The translations under genes were made by a program, and so were the position numbers. The notes beneath the pieces were generated by a model that saw only the letters and a list, made by a program, of their open reading frames with translations, searched no databases and was not told where the DNA came from. This document shows, one piece after another, positions 16,732 to 25,768 of a stretch of 48,695 bases of DNA. The stretch's first letter is position 1, and each line of letters opens with the position of its first letter. Origin of the DNA: Bacteroides sp. SM23_62_1 (GTDB lineage Bacteria > Bacteroidota > Bacteroidia > Bacteroidales > SM23-62); assembly GCA_001304505.1 (NCBI GenBank), contig LJUQ01000005.1, forward strand, positions 1-48,695, written 5' to 3'.

Positions 16732-18678
16732 ATGCAGATCTGGTCATCCGAAATAAAAAACCTAGAAGTCTTATACACCTCCATTAAAAGCAAGTTCCCT
16801 GTATTGGAGAAGGAACTGGAACGGTTAGTTAAAGCCGATGATGAAAACATGGTATTGCTCTACTCAAGAAGGTGCCTGGAGGTTATTATAAACGATCTTT
16901 GTGAATGTGAACTGAAAAGATCCCGCAAAACAGAACCGCTGAAAGGAATCATTGACAAGCTCAACAGGGAAGAGAAGGTACCCTCCCATATTATCGTTGC
17001 CATGCAACACCTGAATAGTGTGTCAACCTTCGGTGCCCATCCTAAAGATTTTGATCCGGAACAGGTTCGACCTGTTTTAATTAACCTTACAACTATTATA
17101 AAATGGTATCTGAAATACAAGGAGACTAAAATTGGTGCCAAAGCAGAGGCAGAAGAAATAGTAACTGAACCTAAAGGCATGGATGATTCCACTGCCCAAG
17201 CTCAGAAACTAAAAAGAAGGTTGATATTATTTCTTTCCGGACTTGCACTGGTTGTTGTGATTGTTGTTGTGGCTTTATTCCTGTTTAACATCATTGGTGG
17301 TGGAAAGCAAATTGTTAGAATGGAAAAATCCATTGCGGTGCTTCCTTTTGAGAACTGGAACAGTGATGAAGAATATGCACACATGGGAGATGCAATTGCC
17401 AATGAGATCAATACACAATTATCAAAAATTAATGAATTTCATGTATTTTCCTATACATCTACCTCACAATACAAAGGCTCAAATAAACCATCTATTCCTG
17501 TAATTGGAAAAGAACTTGGTGCAAACTTCATTATTGAAGGCAGTGTCGAACGTCAGAAAGAAGATGTTAGTATTCATGTCCAGATTATCCGGGCAGAAAA
17601 TGATGAACATCTCTGGGCAGAAGAGTTTAAAGGTAAATGGGAGAATATTTTTAAAATCAGAGCAAACATAGCTGTTAGAATTGCTGATGAACTGAAAATA
17701 GTTCTCACACCTGAAGAAATCCAACAAATTGAGGAAGAGACAACAAACAATCCTGAGGCATATAATCTCTATTTGAAGGGACGTTATTTCTGGAATTTCA
17801 GAACGGAAGAAACATTATTAAAAGCCATGGAATTTTTCAATCAGGCTCTAATCCAGGACTCAAACTATGCCCTGGCGTATATTGGATTAGCTGATTCTTA
17901 TTCAATGTTATCCTGGTATGCTCCCGTACCAAATCCTGAATATTTTTTAAAGGCAGAAAAGGCGGCGTTAAAAGCTCTGGAAAAAGATAACTCCCTTGCT
18001 GAAGCCCATACCTCTATCGGTTATGTATATTTCAACGAATGGAAGTTTGAAGCTGCAGAGAAAGAATATCTTAAAGCCATTGAACTTGATTCTGAATATG
18101 CAACAGCACATCATTGGTACGCTTTATTATTAAAATCAAAAGGACATTTCGAACAGGCTATTGATGAAATATTGAAAGCTCGTGATCTTGATCCATTATC
18201 ATTGGTAATAAATCGAAATGTAGGTGTAATATATATGAATGCCCGGCAATATGATAATGCAATTGATGCCCTGAATAAAGTCGTAGAAATTGATCCGGAA
18301 TTTTCCGAGGTGCACTACAACCTTGCAAAAGCCTATTTATATAAAGGAATGTATGAAAATGCACTTTCTGTGATTCAAAAAACCGGAAATATATTGTTGA
18401 GAGGAATTTTTTATGCCCATATGGGAGACCTGGATAAAGCCAATCAATTACTGGATGAGTTAGTTATATTAACAGAAACAGAATATATTTCTCCATTTCA
18501 CTTAGCTTTATTATATTTTACATTAGGTTTTGAAGAAAAGGGCTTCATGAGCCTGGAAAAGGCTTATGAAGACCATGATCTAAGTTTGACATTTATAAAG
18601 AATTATCCGGAACTAGATGAATTCAGTTCTGATCCAAGATTCATCGATCTTTTAAAGAAAGTGGGGCTTGAGGAATAA
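16732..18678 (+). CDS. Membrane-anchored TolB-like/TPR protein with DUF4145-like N-terminal domain
   Basis: 648 residues. The N-terminal domain 1-130 is nearly the same as that of the gene at 1509 (LLYSRRCLEVIINDLCE, SRKTEPLKGIIDKLNREEK, FGAHPKDFDPEQ). Then follow a charged linker, a KRR anchor and a transmembrane helix at about 163-187 (LILFLSGLALVVVIVVVALF). Residues 198-320 form a FlgO/TolB-like domain (SIAVLPFENWNSDEEYAHMG, IIEGSVERQKED, EHLWAEEFKGKW). From about 345 to the end are TPRs (NYALAYIGLADSYSML, AEAHTSIGYVYFNEWKFEAA), ending FSSDPRFIDLLKKVGLEE, a normal family tail. The positive-inside rule puts the N-terminal domain in the cytoplasm and TolB/TPR in the periplasm. Role unknown. 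Confidence 0.87.
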   Translation: MQIWSSEIKNLEVLYTSIKSKFPVLEKELERLVKADDENMVLLYSRRCLEVIINDLCECELKRSRKTEPLKGIIDKLNREEKVPSHIIVAMQHLNSVSTFGAHPKDFDPEQVRPVLINLTTIIKWYLKYKETKIGAKAEAEEIVTEPKGMDDSTAQAQKLKRRLILFLSGLALVVVIVVVALFLFNIIGGGKQIVRMEKSIAVLPFENWNSDEEYAHMGDAIANEINTQLSKINEFHVFSYTSTSQYKGSNKPSIPVIGKELGANFIIEGSVERQKEDVSIHVQIIRAENDEHLWAEEFKGKWENIFKIRANIAVRIADELKIVLTPEEIQQIEEETTNNPEAYNLYLKGRYFWNFRTEETLLKAMEFFNQALIQDSNYALAYIGLADSYSMLSWYAPVPNPEYFLKAEKAALKALEKDNSLAEAHTSIGYVYFNEWKFEAAEKEYLKAIELDSEYATAHHWYALLLKSKGHFEQAIDEILKARDLDPLSLVINRNVGVIYMNARQYDNAIDALNKVVEIDPEFSEVHYNLAKAYLYKGMYENALSVIQKTGNILLRGIFYAHMGDLDKANQLLDELVILTETEYISPFHLALLYFTLGFEEKGFMSLEKAYEDHDLSLTFIKNYPELDEFSSDPRFIDLLKKVGLEE

Positions 18679-18858
18679 GATTCAAATCAGGAATCAACCC
18701 GGAATCAAAAGAACCAGGTTTATATACCATTAAGTTAACCCGAAAAGTCCGATCGCATTTGCCGAACGGTACGTTCCTGCCCGAATGATTTACTCAGGTG
18801 AGTGGTCAGGATTGCCAACCGGGCTTTAATTATTTACCGGATCTATTCAAAAAAAAAT

Positions 18859-20610
18859 ATGAATCGACACAGAATGAAATTGTTTGTATGCATTGTTGCC
18901 AGTTTCAGTATACTATCTATCAAGGCCCAGGAACCAAGGACATACTGTAATCCAATGAATCTTGATTACGGATATACACCCATCCCGGATTATTCAGGAT
19001 GGGGGAGGCACAGGGCAACTGCTGATCCCGTAATCGTTAATTATAAGGATACCTATTTCCTGTTTTCTACCAATCAGTGGGGCTACTGGTGGAGTAAAGA
19101 TCTGTCAGAATGGAATTTCATTCCCAGGAAATTTCTTCGTCCATGGAATGAAGGATATGACGAGCTCTGTGCCCCGGCGGTCGGAATTATAGGAGATACC
19201 ATGATTGTTTTAGGTTCAACATATACCACTAATTTCACCATCTGGATGAGTACAAATCCACTGGAAGACCAGTGGAAACCACTAGTTGATTCTTTTGAGA
19301 TCGGTGGTTGGGATCCAGCATTTTTCACCGATGACGACGGGAAACTTTACATGTACAATGGAAGCAGCAACAGGTATCCGGTTTACGGTGTTGAGCTGAA
19401 CCGAAAAACCTTGGATCCCATAGGCACAAGAAAAGAACTTTATTTTCTTGAACCATGGCGCTATGGCTGGCAACGGTTTGGTGAGCATATGGATAATACA
19501 TTCCTGGATCCGTTCCTGGAAGGTGCGTGGATGACAAAACATAACGGGAAATACTATCTTCAGTACGGGGCACCCGGGACTGAATTCAGCGGGTATGCCG
19601 ATGGTGTACTGGTCGGAGACGGACCACTGGGGCCTTTCACACCACAGTCGATGCCTTTCAGTTTTAAACCCGGAGGCTTTGCCCGGGGAGCGGGCCATGG
19701 CTCAACTTTTTATGATAACTGGGGAAACCTGTGGCATGTCTCAACGATGGCAATCTCCGTTAAGAATAACTTCGAGAGAAGGCTTGGTTTATGGCCGGCG
19801 GGATTTGATGATGAGGGGGTGTTAAACTGTAATACTGCCTTTGGGGATTATCCGACATGGTTGCCTCAGGGGAAGGAAAATCATTCAAAATCACGGTTCA
19901 CAGGATGGATGCTGCTCAACTATAAAAAACCTGTTACGGTTTCATCTACTTTCGGTAACTATCATACCAATAATGCAGTTGATGAGGATATCAAGACCTA
20001 CTGGAGTGCTGCCACAAATGCGGCCAATGAGTGGATTCAGACCGACCTGGGTGCTGTCATGACCGTCAGGGCTATTCAAATCAATTATGCTGACCAGGAT
20101 GCTGAAATCCTGGGAAAAGCTGAAGGATTATATCATCAGTATAAAATCCTGGAATCAGCAGATAGCAGGAAATGGAATCTCCTGGTTGATAAGAGCAGGA
20201 ATAAAACAGATGTTCCACACGATTATATTGAGCTGGAAAATCCTGTTGAGACAAGATACCTGAAGCTTGTCAACATCCACATGCCAACCGGCAGGTTCGC
20301 TATCAGCGGATTCCGGGTATTCGGACTTGGTAAAGGGGATCTCCCATCTGCCGTGAAAGATTTTATGGTTTTACGCACCGCCAAAGACAAACGCTCCGCC
20401 TGGCTTAAATGGTGCCCGGTGGATAATGCATATGCCTATAATATATACATAGGAACCGATCCGGATAAGCTATACAATTGTATCATGGTTTATACCTCCA
20501 ATGAATACTGGCTGAAAGCTCTCGACAGTCAAAGAACCTATTATTTCACAATTGAGGCAATAAATGAGAATGGTGTCGGGCCGGGAAGCCGGATAATTAA
20601 AGTTGATTAA
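18859..20610 (+). CDS. Secreted GH43-like glycosidase with F5/8C (CBM32) and Fn3 modules
   Basis: 583 residues from the ATG at 18859, which gives the signal peptide MNRHRMKLFVCIVASFSILS ending IKAQ. An in-frame ATG at 18802 would add 19 charged residues and is less likely. Residues about 25-345 form a five-bladed propeller of GH43 type: ATADPVIVNYKDTYFLFST holds the probable catalytic-base Asp, GGWDPAFFTDDDGKLYMYNG a second conserved Asp, and RGAGHGSTFYDNWGNLWHV a late blade. Residues about 365-490 fit a discoidin/F5-8C domain (NAVDEDIKTYWSA, WIQTDLGAVMTVRAIQINY, TRYLKLVNIHMP), and the end fits Fn3. Predicted to release arabinose, xylose or galactose-type residues; substrate not predictable. 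No T9SS tail. Confidence 0.85.
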   Translation: MNRHRMKLFVCIVASFSILSIKAQEPRTYCNPMNLDYGYTPIPDYSGWGRHRATADPVIVNYKDTYFLFSTNQWGYWWSKDLSEWNFIPRKFLRPWNEGYDELCAPAVGIIGDTMIVLGSTYTTNFTIWMSTNPLEDQWKPLVDSFEIGGWDPAFFTDDDGKLYMYNGSSNRYPVYGVELNRKTLDPIGTRKELYFLEPWRYGWQRFGEHMDNTFLDPFLEGAWMTKHNGKYYLQYGAPGTEFSGYADGVLVGDGPLGPFTPQSMPFSFKPGGFARGAGHGSTFYDNWGNLWHVSTMAISVKNNFERRLGLWPAGFDDEGVLNCNTAFGDYPTWLPQGKENHSKSRFTGWMLLNYKKPVTVSSTFGNYHTNNAVDEDIKTYWSAATNAANEWIQTDLGAVMTVRAIQINYADQDAEILGKAEGLYHQYKILESADSRKWNLLVDKSRNKTDVPHDYIELENPVETRYLKLVNIHMPTGRFAISGFRVFGLGKGDLPSAVKDFMVLRTAKDKRSAWLKWCPVDNAYAYNIYIGTDPDKLYNCIMVYTSNEYWLKALDSQRTYYFTIEAINENGVGPGSRIIKVD

Positions 20611-20790
20611 ATTTCCCCGGCAAAACTGGCACAGATTTAGAAAAATCACTTATTGCATAATAAGGAGCGTTAACTCAGTCCCGAAAGACAGGCGATTTTC
20701 AATCGTGTATGTTTTTCGAGGATCCTCGAAACGGTCTAAATCTTCTTTTTCGTTACCGTTTCGGGAACGGTTCAGTCCACCATCTGGCGG

Positions 20791-20832
20791 ATCACACGCA
20801 TGAGGTCGACAGTTCGATCCTGTCACGTCCCA
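20791..20832 (+). pseudogene. 3' half of a tRNA gene (T-arm plus acceptor), possible att-site remnant
   Basis: Contains a perfect T-arm GACAG-TTCGATC-CTGTC (20808-20824), followed by ACGTCCC and discriminator A (to 20832), and preceded by ACGCATGAGGTC, which reads as loop end, 3' anticodon stem and variable loop. The expected 5' anticodon stem (CATGC), D-arm and 5' acceptor (GGGACGT) are absent; the sequence before it is unrelated. If the loop is ATCACAC, the anticodon would be CAC (valine), but this is uncertain. Integrases often leave such 3' tRNA fragments at one border of an integrated element. Confidence 0.55.
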
Positions 20833-20887
20833 CAATATTAACATAAGGTTACTGGTGAGTTTATCCGCCCGGGTTTTTGAGGCTTCT

Positions 20888-21688
20888 TTATTCCTTCGGT
20901 TCCCGGTCAAAGAAATTTCTTCTGTATATGATATTGATGATAAAATAAGGTAATACAGGTAAAAGAAGAATTATAAATTGATTCAACAATCCGGGAATAC
21001 ATACTGCATGGTTCTTAAAGAGTGCCCTAATACCCGCATGTGCCACAGTCTCCGGGTTTTTCATTATCCCCAGCTTTCTTAATAATGGTTTATTAAAATT
21101 ACCAGCATCATATAATTCCGTATCAACTGGTCCGGGGATAAGACATGTCACATTTATTCCGTGATATTTCATTTCAGTCCGGAGAGCACGTGTGAAGTTA
21201 CGAAGGAAAGCTTTTGTCGGTCCGTAAAGTGAAATACATGGATATGGCATCACAGCAGCGATGGATGAAACATTCAGGATGAATCCTCTTTGCCGTTTCA
21301 TCATCTGTTCTCCAAAAAGACGGCATAGCATGGCGGGAGTAATAATATGAAGCCCAAGAATTGACTTTCCAAGGGAATAATCGACTGTTACAGCTTCTCC
21401 GAAAAAAAATATTCCTGCATTATTGATCAGAACTTCTACTATCAGATTTTTCTCTTTACAATAATCAAAAACCTTCTGTGCAGAATTCTCCTGTGTTAGG
21501 TCCATGTTCAGTGTGACGACAATGATCCTGTATAGCTTTTCCAGTCTCTTTTTCAGATCATCAAGCTGTGCCGGCTGGTTGCTTACTGCCACAACAGAAT
21601 AATCTCTTTGTGCCAGTGCCTCCGTAAAATGCCAACCTATGCCGGAAGAGGCTCCGGTTATTAAAGCATATTTCCCTGTGTTTTCCAT
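20888..21688 (-). CDS. Short-chain dehydrogenase/reductase
   Basis: 266 residues. Rossmann glycine motif TGASSGIG (11-18), NNAG at 89-92, catalytic Ser142 (NVSSIAAV), Tyr155 and Lys159 (YGPTK), and the PGPVDTEL segment after the active site. The C-terminal 30 residues are hydrophobic (LNQFIILLLPVLPYFIINII) and may anchor the protein to the membrane, as in DltE/YqjQ-like and lipid-acting SDRs. No operon partner is evident. Substrate unknown; NAD(P)H specificity cannot be set. Confidence 0.9.
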   Translation of the reverse strand: MENTGKYALITGASSGIGWHFTEALAQRDYSVVAVSNQPAQLDDLKKRLEKLYRIIVVTLNMDLTQENSAQKVFDYCKEKNLIVEVLINNAGIFFFGEAVTVDYSLGKSILGLHIITPAMLCRLFGEQMMKRQRGFILNVSSIAAVMPYPCISLYGPTKAFLRNFTRALRTEMKYHGINVTCLIPGPVDTELYDAGNFNKPLLRKLGIMKNPETVAHAGIRALFKNHAVCIPGLLNQFIILLLPVLPYFIINIIYRRNFFDREPKE

Positions 21689-21838
21689 TTATCCCGACCA
21701 AATATATCCAATTTTGGAACAGATAAAATCCCATTACAATTCTCTGACGACACTTGGTTCCTGGTGGGCATGAATATGGAGAGTAAGCATTACCGGTTTC
21801 CAAGTGGCAATAGTCTTTTAGCGTGATGTAACATTAAA

Positions 21839-21992
21839 GGGAGCTGTGTCACCACTTCAATTTAAGGTTTCACGCGGATCATGCAAAGTTTTCGCAAAGA
21901 CTGCAAAATGTTGGTTAACAGACATGTATTCTTTGGGCACTTCATGTTTTCTTGGTGATCATTACGTGAAATAATAGTTGTGACACAGCCCC
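21839..21992. mobile_element. 154-bp MITE-like element, copy 2
   Basis: Ends GGGAGCTGTGTCACCACTT and AGTTGTGACACAGCCCC, the same family as 6661-6813, with about 13 differences along the full length by eye. It lies in the 408-bp gap between the SDR and Gfo/Idh genes; the remainder of that gap has no visible gene. Confidence 0.75.
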
Positions 21993-22096
21993 ACATTTAA
22001 TAATAAATTGGTGCGAAATAAAAGACCTGCTGGCCTGAGTGCCCTAAATTACCAACAGGGCCTAATAGCTTACAATATTATTTTAAAGAAAGTATA

Positions 22097-23341
22097 TTAG
22101 CTAAACAATATCTCACCACCTCTGCCCTGTGCCACCATAGATTGAAAATTCATTAAATCTTTCTGGATTCCCTGATCAGTGAGGTCAATGGTTTTCTTCT
22201 GTTCCGCCGCCATATAACTTGCCTGAACCAGTTTTGTTATTTCAAGTCCGAATTTCCAATCTAACAGAGGTTTCTTATTGTTCAGGAAAGCACGGGCGGT
22301 GTCCCTGGTCTCATCCACATATCCGTACAGGTCTGCTTCATTGGGTTGAATGGCCATCAATCCCCTGGATGCAGTGGCCTTTTCAAGGGCTGCTTCGGCA
22401 TTGGCAACCGATTCGGCAGCTTCGTCAGCAATAAATACCTCTAACGGGGAACGCAGTGAATTGATTTCAAAAGTATAACCGGGTCCCAGGCCTTCCATCA
22501 GTAAACGTAATCCCTGTTTGTCATACATCCATGAGTTGGAAAACTGGCCTTTCACCAGCTGCCCTGTTTCAGGATTACGAAAGGTGATGATACCAGTACA
22601 GAAATCCTCTGCCGGCAATTTATTGTAATCCACTCCCATCTTATCCATCAGTTTTTTCCTGAAATCCGGCTTTCCCCACTTCAGCAGGGATACATCACAG
22701 GAGACTGAAACAGGTTCCAGGAAGGTGACAGGTTTATCAAACGGTGTAAGCACATACCAGGATACTGCAATACTGTGACAGCCCATATCTGCCAGCACGC
22801 CACCACCCTGGCGTGTGGGATCCCAGAACCATGGTTCGTGGGGCCCGCTGTGCTCTTCTGAGCTCCTGGCGAGAGCAATGGGTCCCATGATGCGTTGTAC
22901 AGGTTCAAGCTGGATCAGTGCATTATGAATGGATTTCATGTGGATCTGGTTCTCATGATAGGCGGTGTTAAGATGAACTCCATTTGCCAGATCCACAAGT
23001 TGCTGCGCCTCCTTCACAGTCCGTGCCAGTGGTTTCTCACATATGATCCCCTTTAACTCAGCCCCTGCTTTCACTGCGGCAACAATCTCTTCCATAATTT
23101 CGATACGGGCATAATTTGGTGCATAGATGGCAACAGCATCACAGTTATTGCAGAGCTCCCTGATACTTTTATACACCGTGCATTTTCCGACATCATTTTT
23201 TTGTGCATATTTCTGAAGATCCCCCGATCCTTCTTTTGAATAAACACCAACTAATTCTGTGTTATTTACCTGGGTCATCGCAAGAACCTGAAATTTTGCA
23301 ATGAATCCTGCACCAATAAATCCAAGTTTGAGAGTTTCCAT
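22097..23341 (-). CDS. Gfo/Idh/MocA-family NAD(P)-dependent oxidoreductase
   Basis: 414 residues without signal peptide. N-terminal Rossmann fold (LGFIGAGFIAKFQ), EKP motif at 102-104 (ICEKPLA) and the C-terminal-domain start GGGVLADMGCHSIAVSWY, which holds the usual conserved Asp and His. Family members oxidise or isomerise sugars, inositols or glycosides. The gene is alone between repeats, so no pathway can be assigned. The protein is longer than many 330-380 residue homologues, with an extended region around 215-260. Confidence 0.9.
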   Translation of the reverse strand: METLKLGFIGAGFIAKFQVLAMTQVNNTELVGVYSKEGSGDLQKYAQKNDVGKCTVYKSIRELCNNCDAVAIYAPNYARIEIMEEIVAAVKAGAELKGIICEKPLARTVKEAQQLVDLANGVHLNTAYHENQIHMKSIHNALIQLEPVQRIMGPIALARSSEEHSGPHEPWFWDPTRQGGGVLADMGCHSIAVSWYVLTPFDKPVTFLEPVSVSCDVSLLKWGKPDFRKKLMDKMGVDYNKLPAEDFCTGIITFRNPETGQLVKGQFSNSWMYDKQGLRLLMEGLGPGYTFEINSLRSPLEVFIADEAAESVANAEAALEKATASRGLMAIQPNEADLYGYVDETRDTARAFLNNKKPLLDWKFGLEITKLVQASYMAAEQKKTIDLTDQGIQKDLMNFQSMVAQGRGGEILFS

Positions 23342-23681
23342 ATTTTTTTCTCCTCTGATTTTGAGTTTGTATTTTACATGAGTTTAAATAAACTCAGTAC
23401 TATGCTACCTAATTGGAGTCTGTTAATTTTATTTGATTGGGATAATAGAAAAATGGAATAATAGATTAATGGGTTTGAATAGCAGAATGTTGTAAAACTA
23501 TGAAATAGATATCCGGAGGATTCAAAATTCCATCCTCCAATATTCCAACATTCCAGCATTCCATTTTTCTGTTCATCTCTAATAATTAACAATCATTCAT
23601 ATTTATTTTTTGAATACCCGTCTAAATTGAAATTCTGATTTGGGAGTAATCCAATTCAATATTCAAATTTAATCTTTTGAA
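23342..23681. other. Gene-free gap with ATTCCA-rich low complexity
   Basis: No coding sequence supported. Around 23520-23570 the hexamer ATTCCA recurs five times with short spacers, and TGGAATAATAG occurs near 23453. Similar TGGAATAATG phrases are near 42715 and 48465. Confidence 0.5.
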
Positions 23682-24356
23682 TTATTTATCCACCAGGATA
23701 GCCTTTCCCTTTGTCAGCCATGATATTCCGAAAGCCCATAATGCAATTGTTTCAAGCCAGAATATCGGATTATATCTTTGTATGCCGTGGCAGGAATTAA
23801 ATCTCAGGCAGATAGCGTATATAGCTATTAAAAGAATAGCTCCCAGTATGATGTAGCTGCAAATCCGGTACAGCTTGTTTCTTTTTAACTTCATTCTTGT
23901 TGGATTCTCATCTTTTATTGTGAAAAGAAAAATCGAGAAATATGCTATGACAAGAAAAAATCCTCCTGCTGATATAAAATGAATTGAACTAATGATTTGA
24001 TTTTCAAATGGATACGGCATACATGGCAGGAGTGGTTCAGGTAATGATGTAGGGAAGAATGCGACACCGAGCGCAAATATACAGGCCATGGTACCGGCAA
24101 AGGCATCCCTTTTATCGTAACCTTTATACGCAAATAAGAATAGAGCAATAGCACAGAGAATACCGACAAAAATATTTCGCATGTTGGTATGGTAATAATT
24201 ACTGATGGAACTCTGGATGCCTTCACATCCGCCGAAGATTACGGATCCAACAACAACAATTACTGGCAGTGAGATACCAAGTATACCTACGGCTTTTCTT
24301 AAAGTAAGATAGGATATTACCCGGGGATCCTGGTTGTGAGGTGTATTATCTTCCAT
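23682..24356 (-). CDS. Six-helix membrane protein, DUF998-like
   Basis: 224 residues from the preferred ATG at 24356 (MEDNTPHNQDPRVISYLTLR); an ATG at 24401 would add 15 residues. Six predicted membrane helices (AVGILGISLPVIVVVGSVIF, NIFVGILCAIALFLFAYKGY, AGTMACIFALGVAFFPTSL, IHFISAGGFFLVIAYFSIFL, ICSYIILGAILLIAIYAI, FWLETIALWAFGISWL). Layout and the SISNYYHTNMRN segment recall DUF998-type proteins of unknown function. The upstream DNA (24430-24515) shares a long inverted repeat and flanks with the region before the sigma-54 regulator at 45436. Confidence 0.7.
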   Translation of the reverse strand: MEDNTPHNQDPRVISYLTLRKAVGILGISLPVIVVVGSVIFGGCEGIQSSISNYYHTNMRNIFVGILCAIALFLFAYKGYDKRDAFAGTMACIFALGVAFFPTSLPEPLLPCMPYPFENQIISSIHFISAGGFFLVIAYFSIFLFTIKDENPTRMKLKRNKLYRICSYIILGAILLIAIYAICLRFNSCHGIQRYNPIFWLETIALWAFGISWLTKGKAILVDK

Positions 24357-24469
24357 AATATATATGAATTTGGAGTATAAACGAACAGGAAATTTATTCA
24401 TGAAAAACTTCTCAAAGACTTAATGAAACCTGCCTGCAGGCAGGTAAGTTTATGTTAGTTCCCTGCTGT

Positions 24470-24511
24470 AAAGTTTAGATTTGTTAATTGGCTTAAACAA
24501 ATTTAAACTTT
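24470..24511. promoter_or_regulatory. 15-12-15 inverted repeat, copy 1
   Basis: AAAGTTTAGATTTGT (24470-24484), a 12-bp spacer, then ACAAATTTAAACTTT (24497-24511). One arm mismatch. A perfect version with the same spacing is at 45313-45354, in opposite orientation relative to the window but the same orientation relative to its gene. The flank CAGCAGGGAACTAACATAAACTT against CAGGAGGGAACTCCCATGAACTT and AGTTTTTCATGAA are also shared. Confidence 0.65.
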
Positions 24512-24730
24512 TCAAAGGGGAAAATTAATAAGAATAAAGAACTTTTGCCTCATTAATAACTCACCGGGAAACCAGCAGTTATACGATGAATATTTATGTA
24601 TCAACCAGATTTTTTCTCTAACTTTACTTATAAAGCAAAATTTTACAATATCAAGATACAGATTTATTGGTGAGACTCAAAATACAGTTCTGATCTTTTT
24701 TCAAAATTGTTCATTCGGCAGTCGATCATC

Positions 24731-25462
24731 ATGAAACCAGAAGTATCTTTTATTATTCCTGCATTAAATGAGGAGAAACATATTGCGATTCTGATAGAAA
24801 GCATAAAAAAACTGGATCAGGAATACCATTATGAAATTATTGTCGCAGATGGTGGCAGTACGGACAAAACGAGAGAAATTGCAGAAAAATTGGGGGTAAA
24901 AGTAACACGCGACAATACAGATGCTCCAAAGACAATAGCGAATGGCAGGAACTCGGGTGCAAACCTGGCTTCAGGAGAGATATTATTTTTTTGTGATGCT
25001 GATACGGCCATTCCGGATCCAGGCAAATTTTTAGCCGAAGTATTCCGGGTGTTTAACAATCCAGTAATTGTTGGTGGCACACCCAGCTTAAGAATATTTC
25101 CGGATGAGACTAACTGGAGAGATAAAATATTTCATTACCTCTTTAATAAAATTATCCAATTCAGTTTTATAACAAAGACTCCCGTCTGTGGAGGCCAGTG
25201 CCAGATTGTTAGAAGGAATGAATTCAGGAAAGTTAACGGCTATAACGTGAATATTGTTCATGGAGAGGATTCTGATTTATTCAGGAGACTTCGTAAAATT
25301 GGAAAACTTTATTTTTTTTCAGGCATGGTTGTTTATGAGTCTCCGAGAAGATACAGGTATTATGGATATATCAGGCTTTTGTTCAAAGGAATTTTAAGCC
25401 TTGCATATCAACAAATCTTCAGGAGGAATCTTTTTACAAAGTGGGTTAGAGTAGAAGATTAA
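24731..25462 (+). CDS. Family 2 glycosyltransferase
   Basis: 243 residues from the ATG at 24731 (MKPEVSFIIPALNEEKHIAI), which starts exactly at the first GT-A strand; an ATG at 24707 is less likely. Motifs: EIIVADGGSTDKT (nucleotide-binding Asp), FFCDADTAIP (DxD metal site) and NIVHGEDSDLFRRLRKIG (acceptor-site ED). The C-terminal end is basic (RRNLFTKWVRVED). Probably transfers a sugar to a lipid or polysaccharide acceptor at the cytoplasmic membrane. No neighbouring surface-polysaccharide genes, so the product is unknown. Confidence 0.9.
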   Translation: MKPEVSFIIPALNEEKHIAILIESIKKLDQEYHYEIIVADGGSTDKTREIAEKLGVKVTRDNTDAPKTIANGRNSGANLASGEILFFCDADTAIPDPGKFLAEVFRVFNNPVIVGGTPSLRIFPDETNWRDKIFHYLFNKIIQFSFITKTPVCGGQCQIVRRNEFRKVNGYNVNIVHGEDSDLFRRLRKIGKLYFFSGMVVYESPRRYRYYGYIRLLFKGILSLAYQQIFRRNLFTKWVRVED

Positions 25463-25768
25463 TATATCGTGTAATTAATCTGAAGACATCGATTTAAAAC
25501 AAAATATGTGCTACTGATAACTAAACACAGTTGTACATAAGCGTATCCATCATTCAATTTATTTAATAATATAATATTCTGTAAATAAGATCGTTGTCCA
25601 GGTGTGAGCGAAGATATTAATATCGAATATTTATGTTCCCTCGCTGGAGGAGCAGGAAGATAACAAACAACTTATGATCAATTATACCCTGTCAATAAGC
25701 TGTACAACGGGTTATATTAAATCATTCATAAAAACACGATCATTCAGGGATCATCCGTTTTGTAAAGA
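25463..25768. other. Convergent intergenic gap, nothing recognised
   Basis: About 306 bp between convergent genes. AT-rich, no coding sequence, no clear stem-loop with T-run. None of the window's repeat families is recognised here. Confidence 0.5.

Noticed and set aside
20650-20910. Minus-strand frame containing VTGSNCRP
   Set aside because: This is the familiar false protein from translating tRNA sequence antisense; it covers the tRNA 3' fragment.
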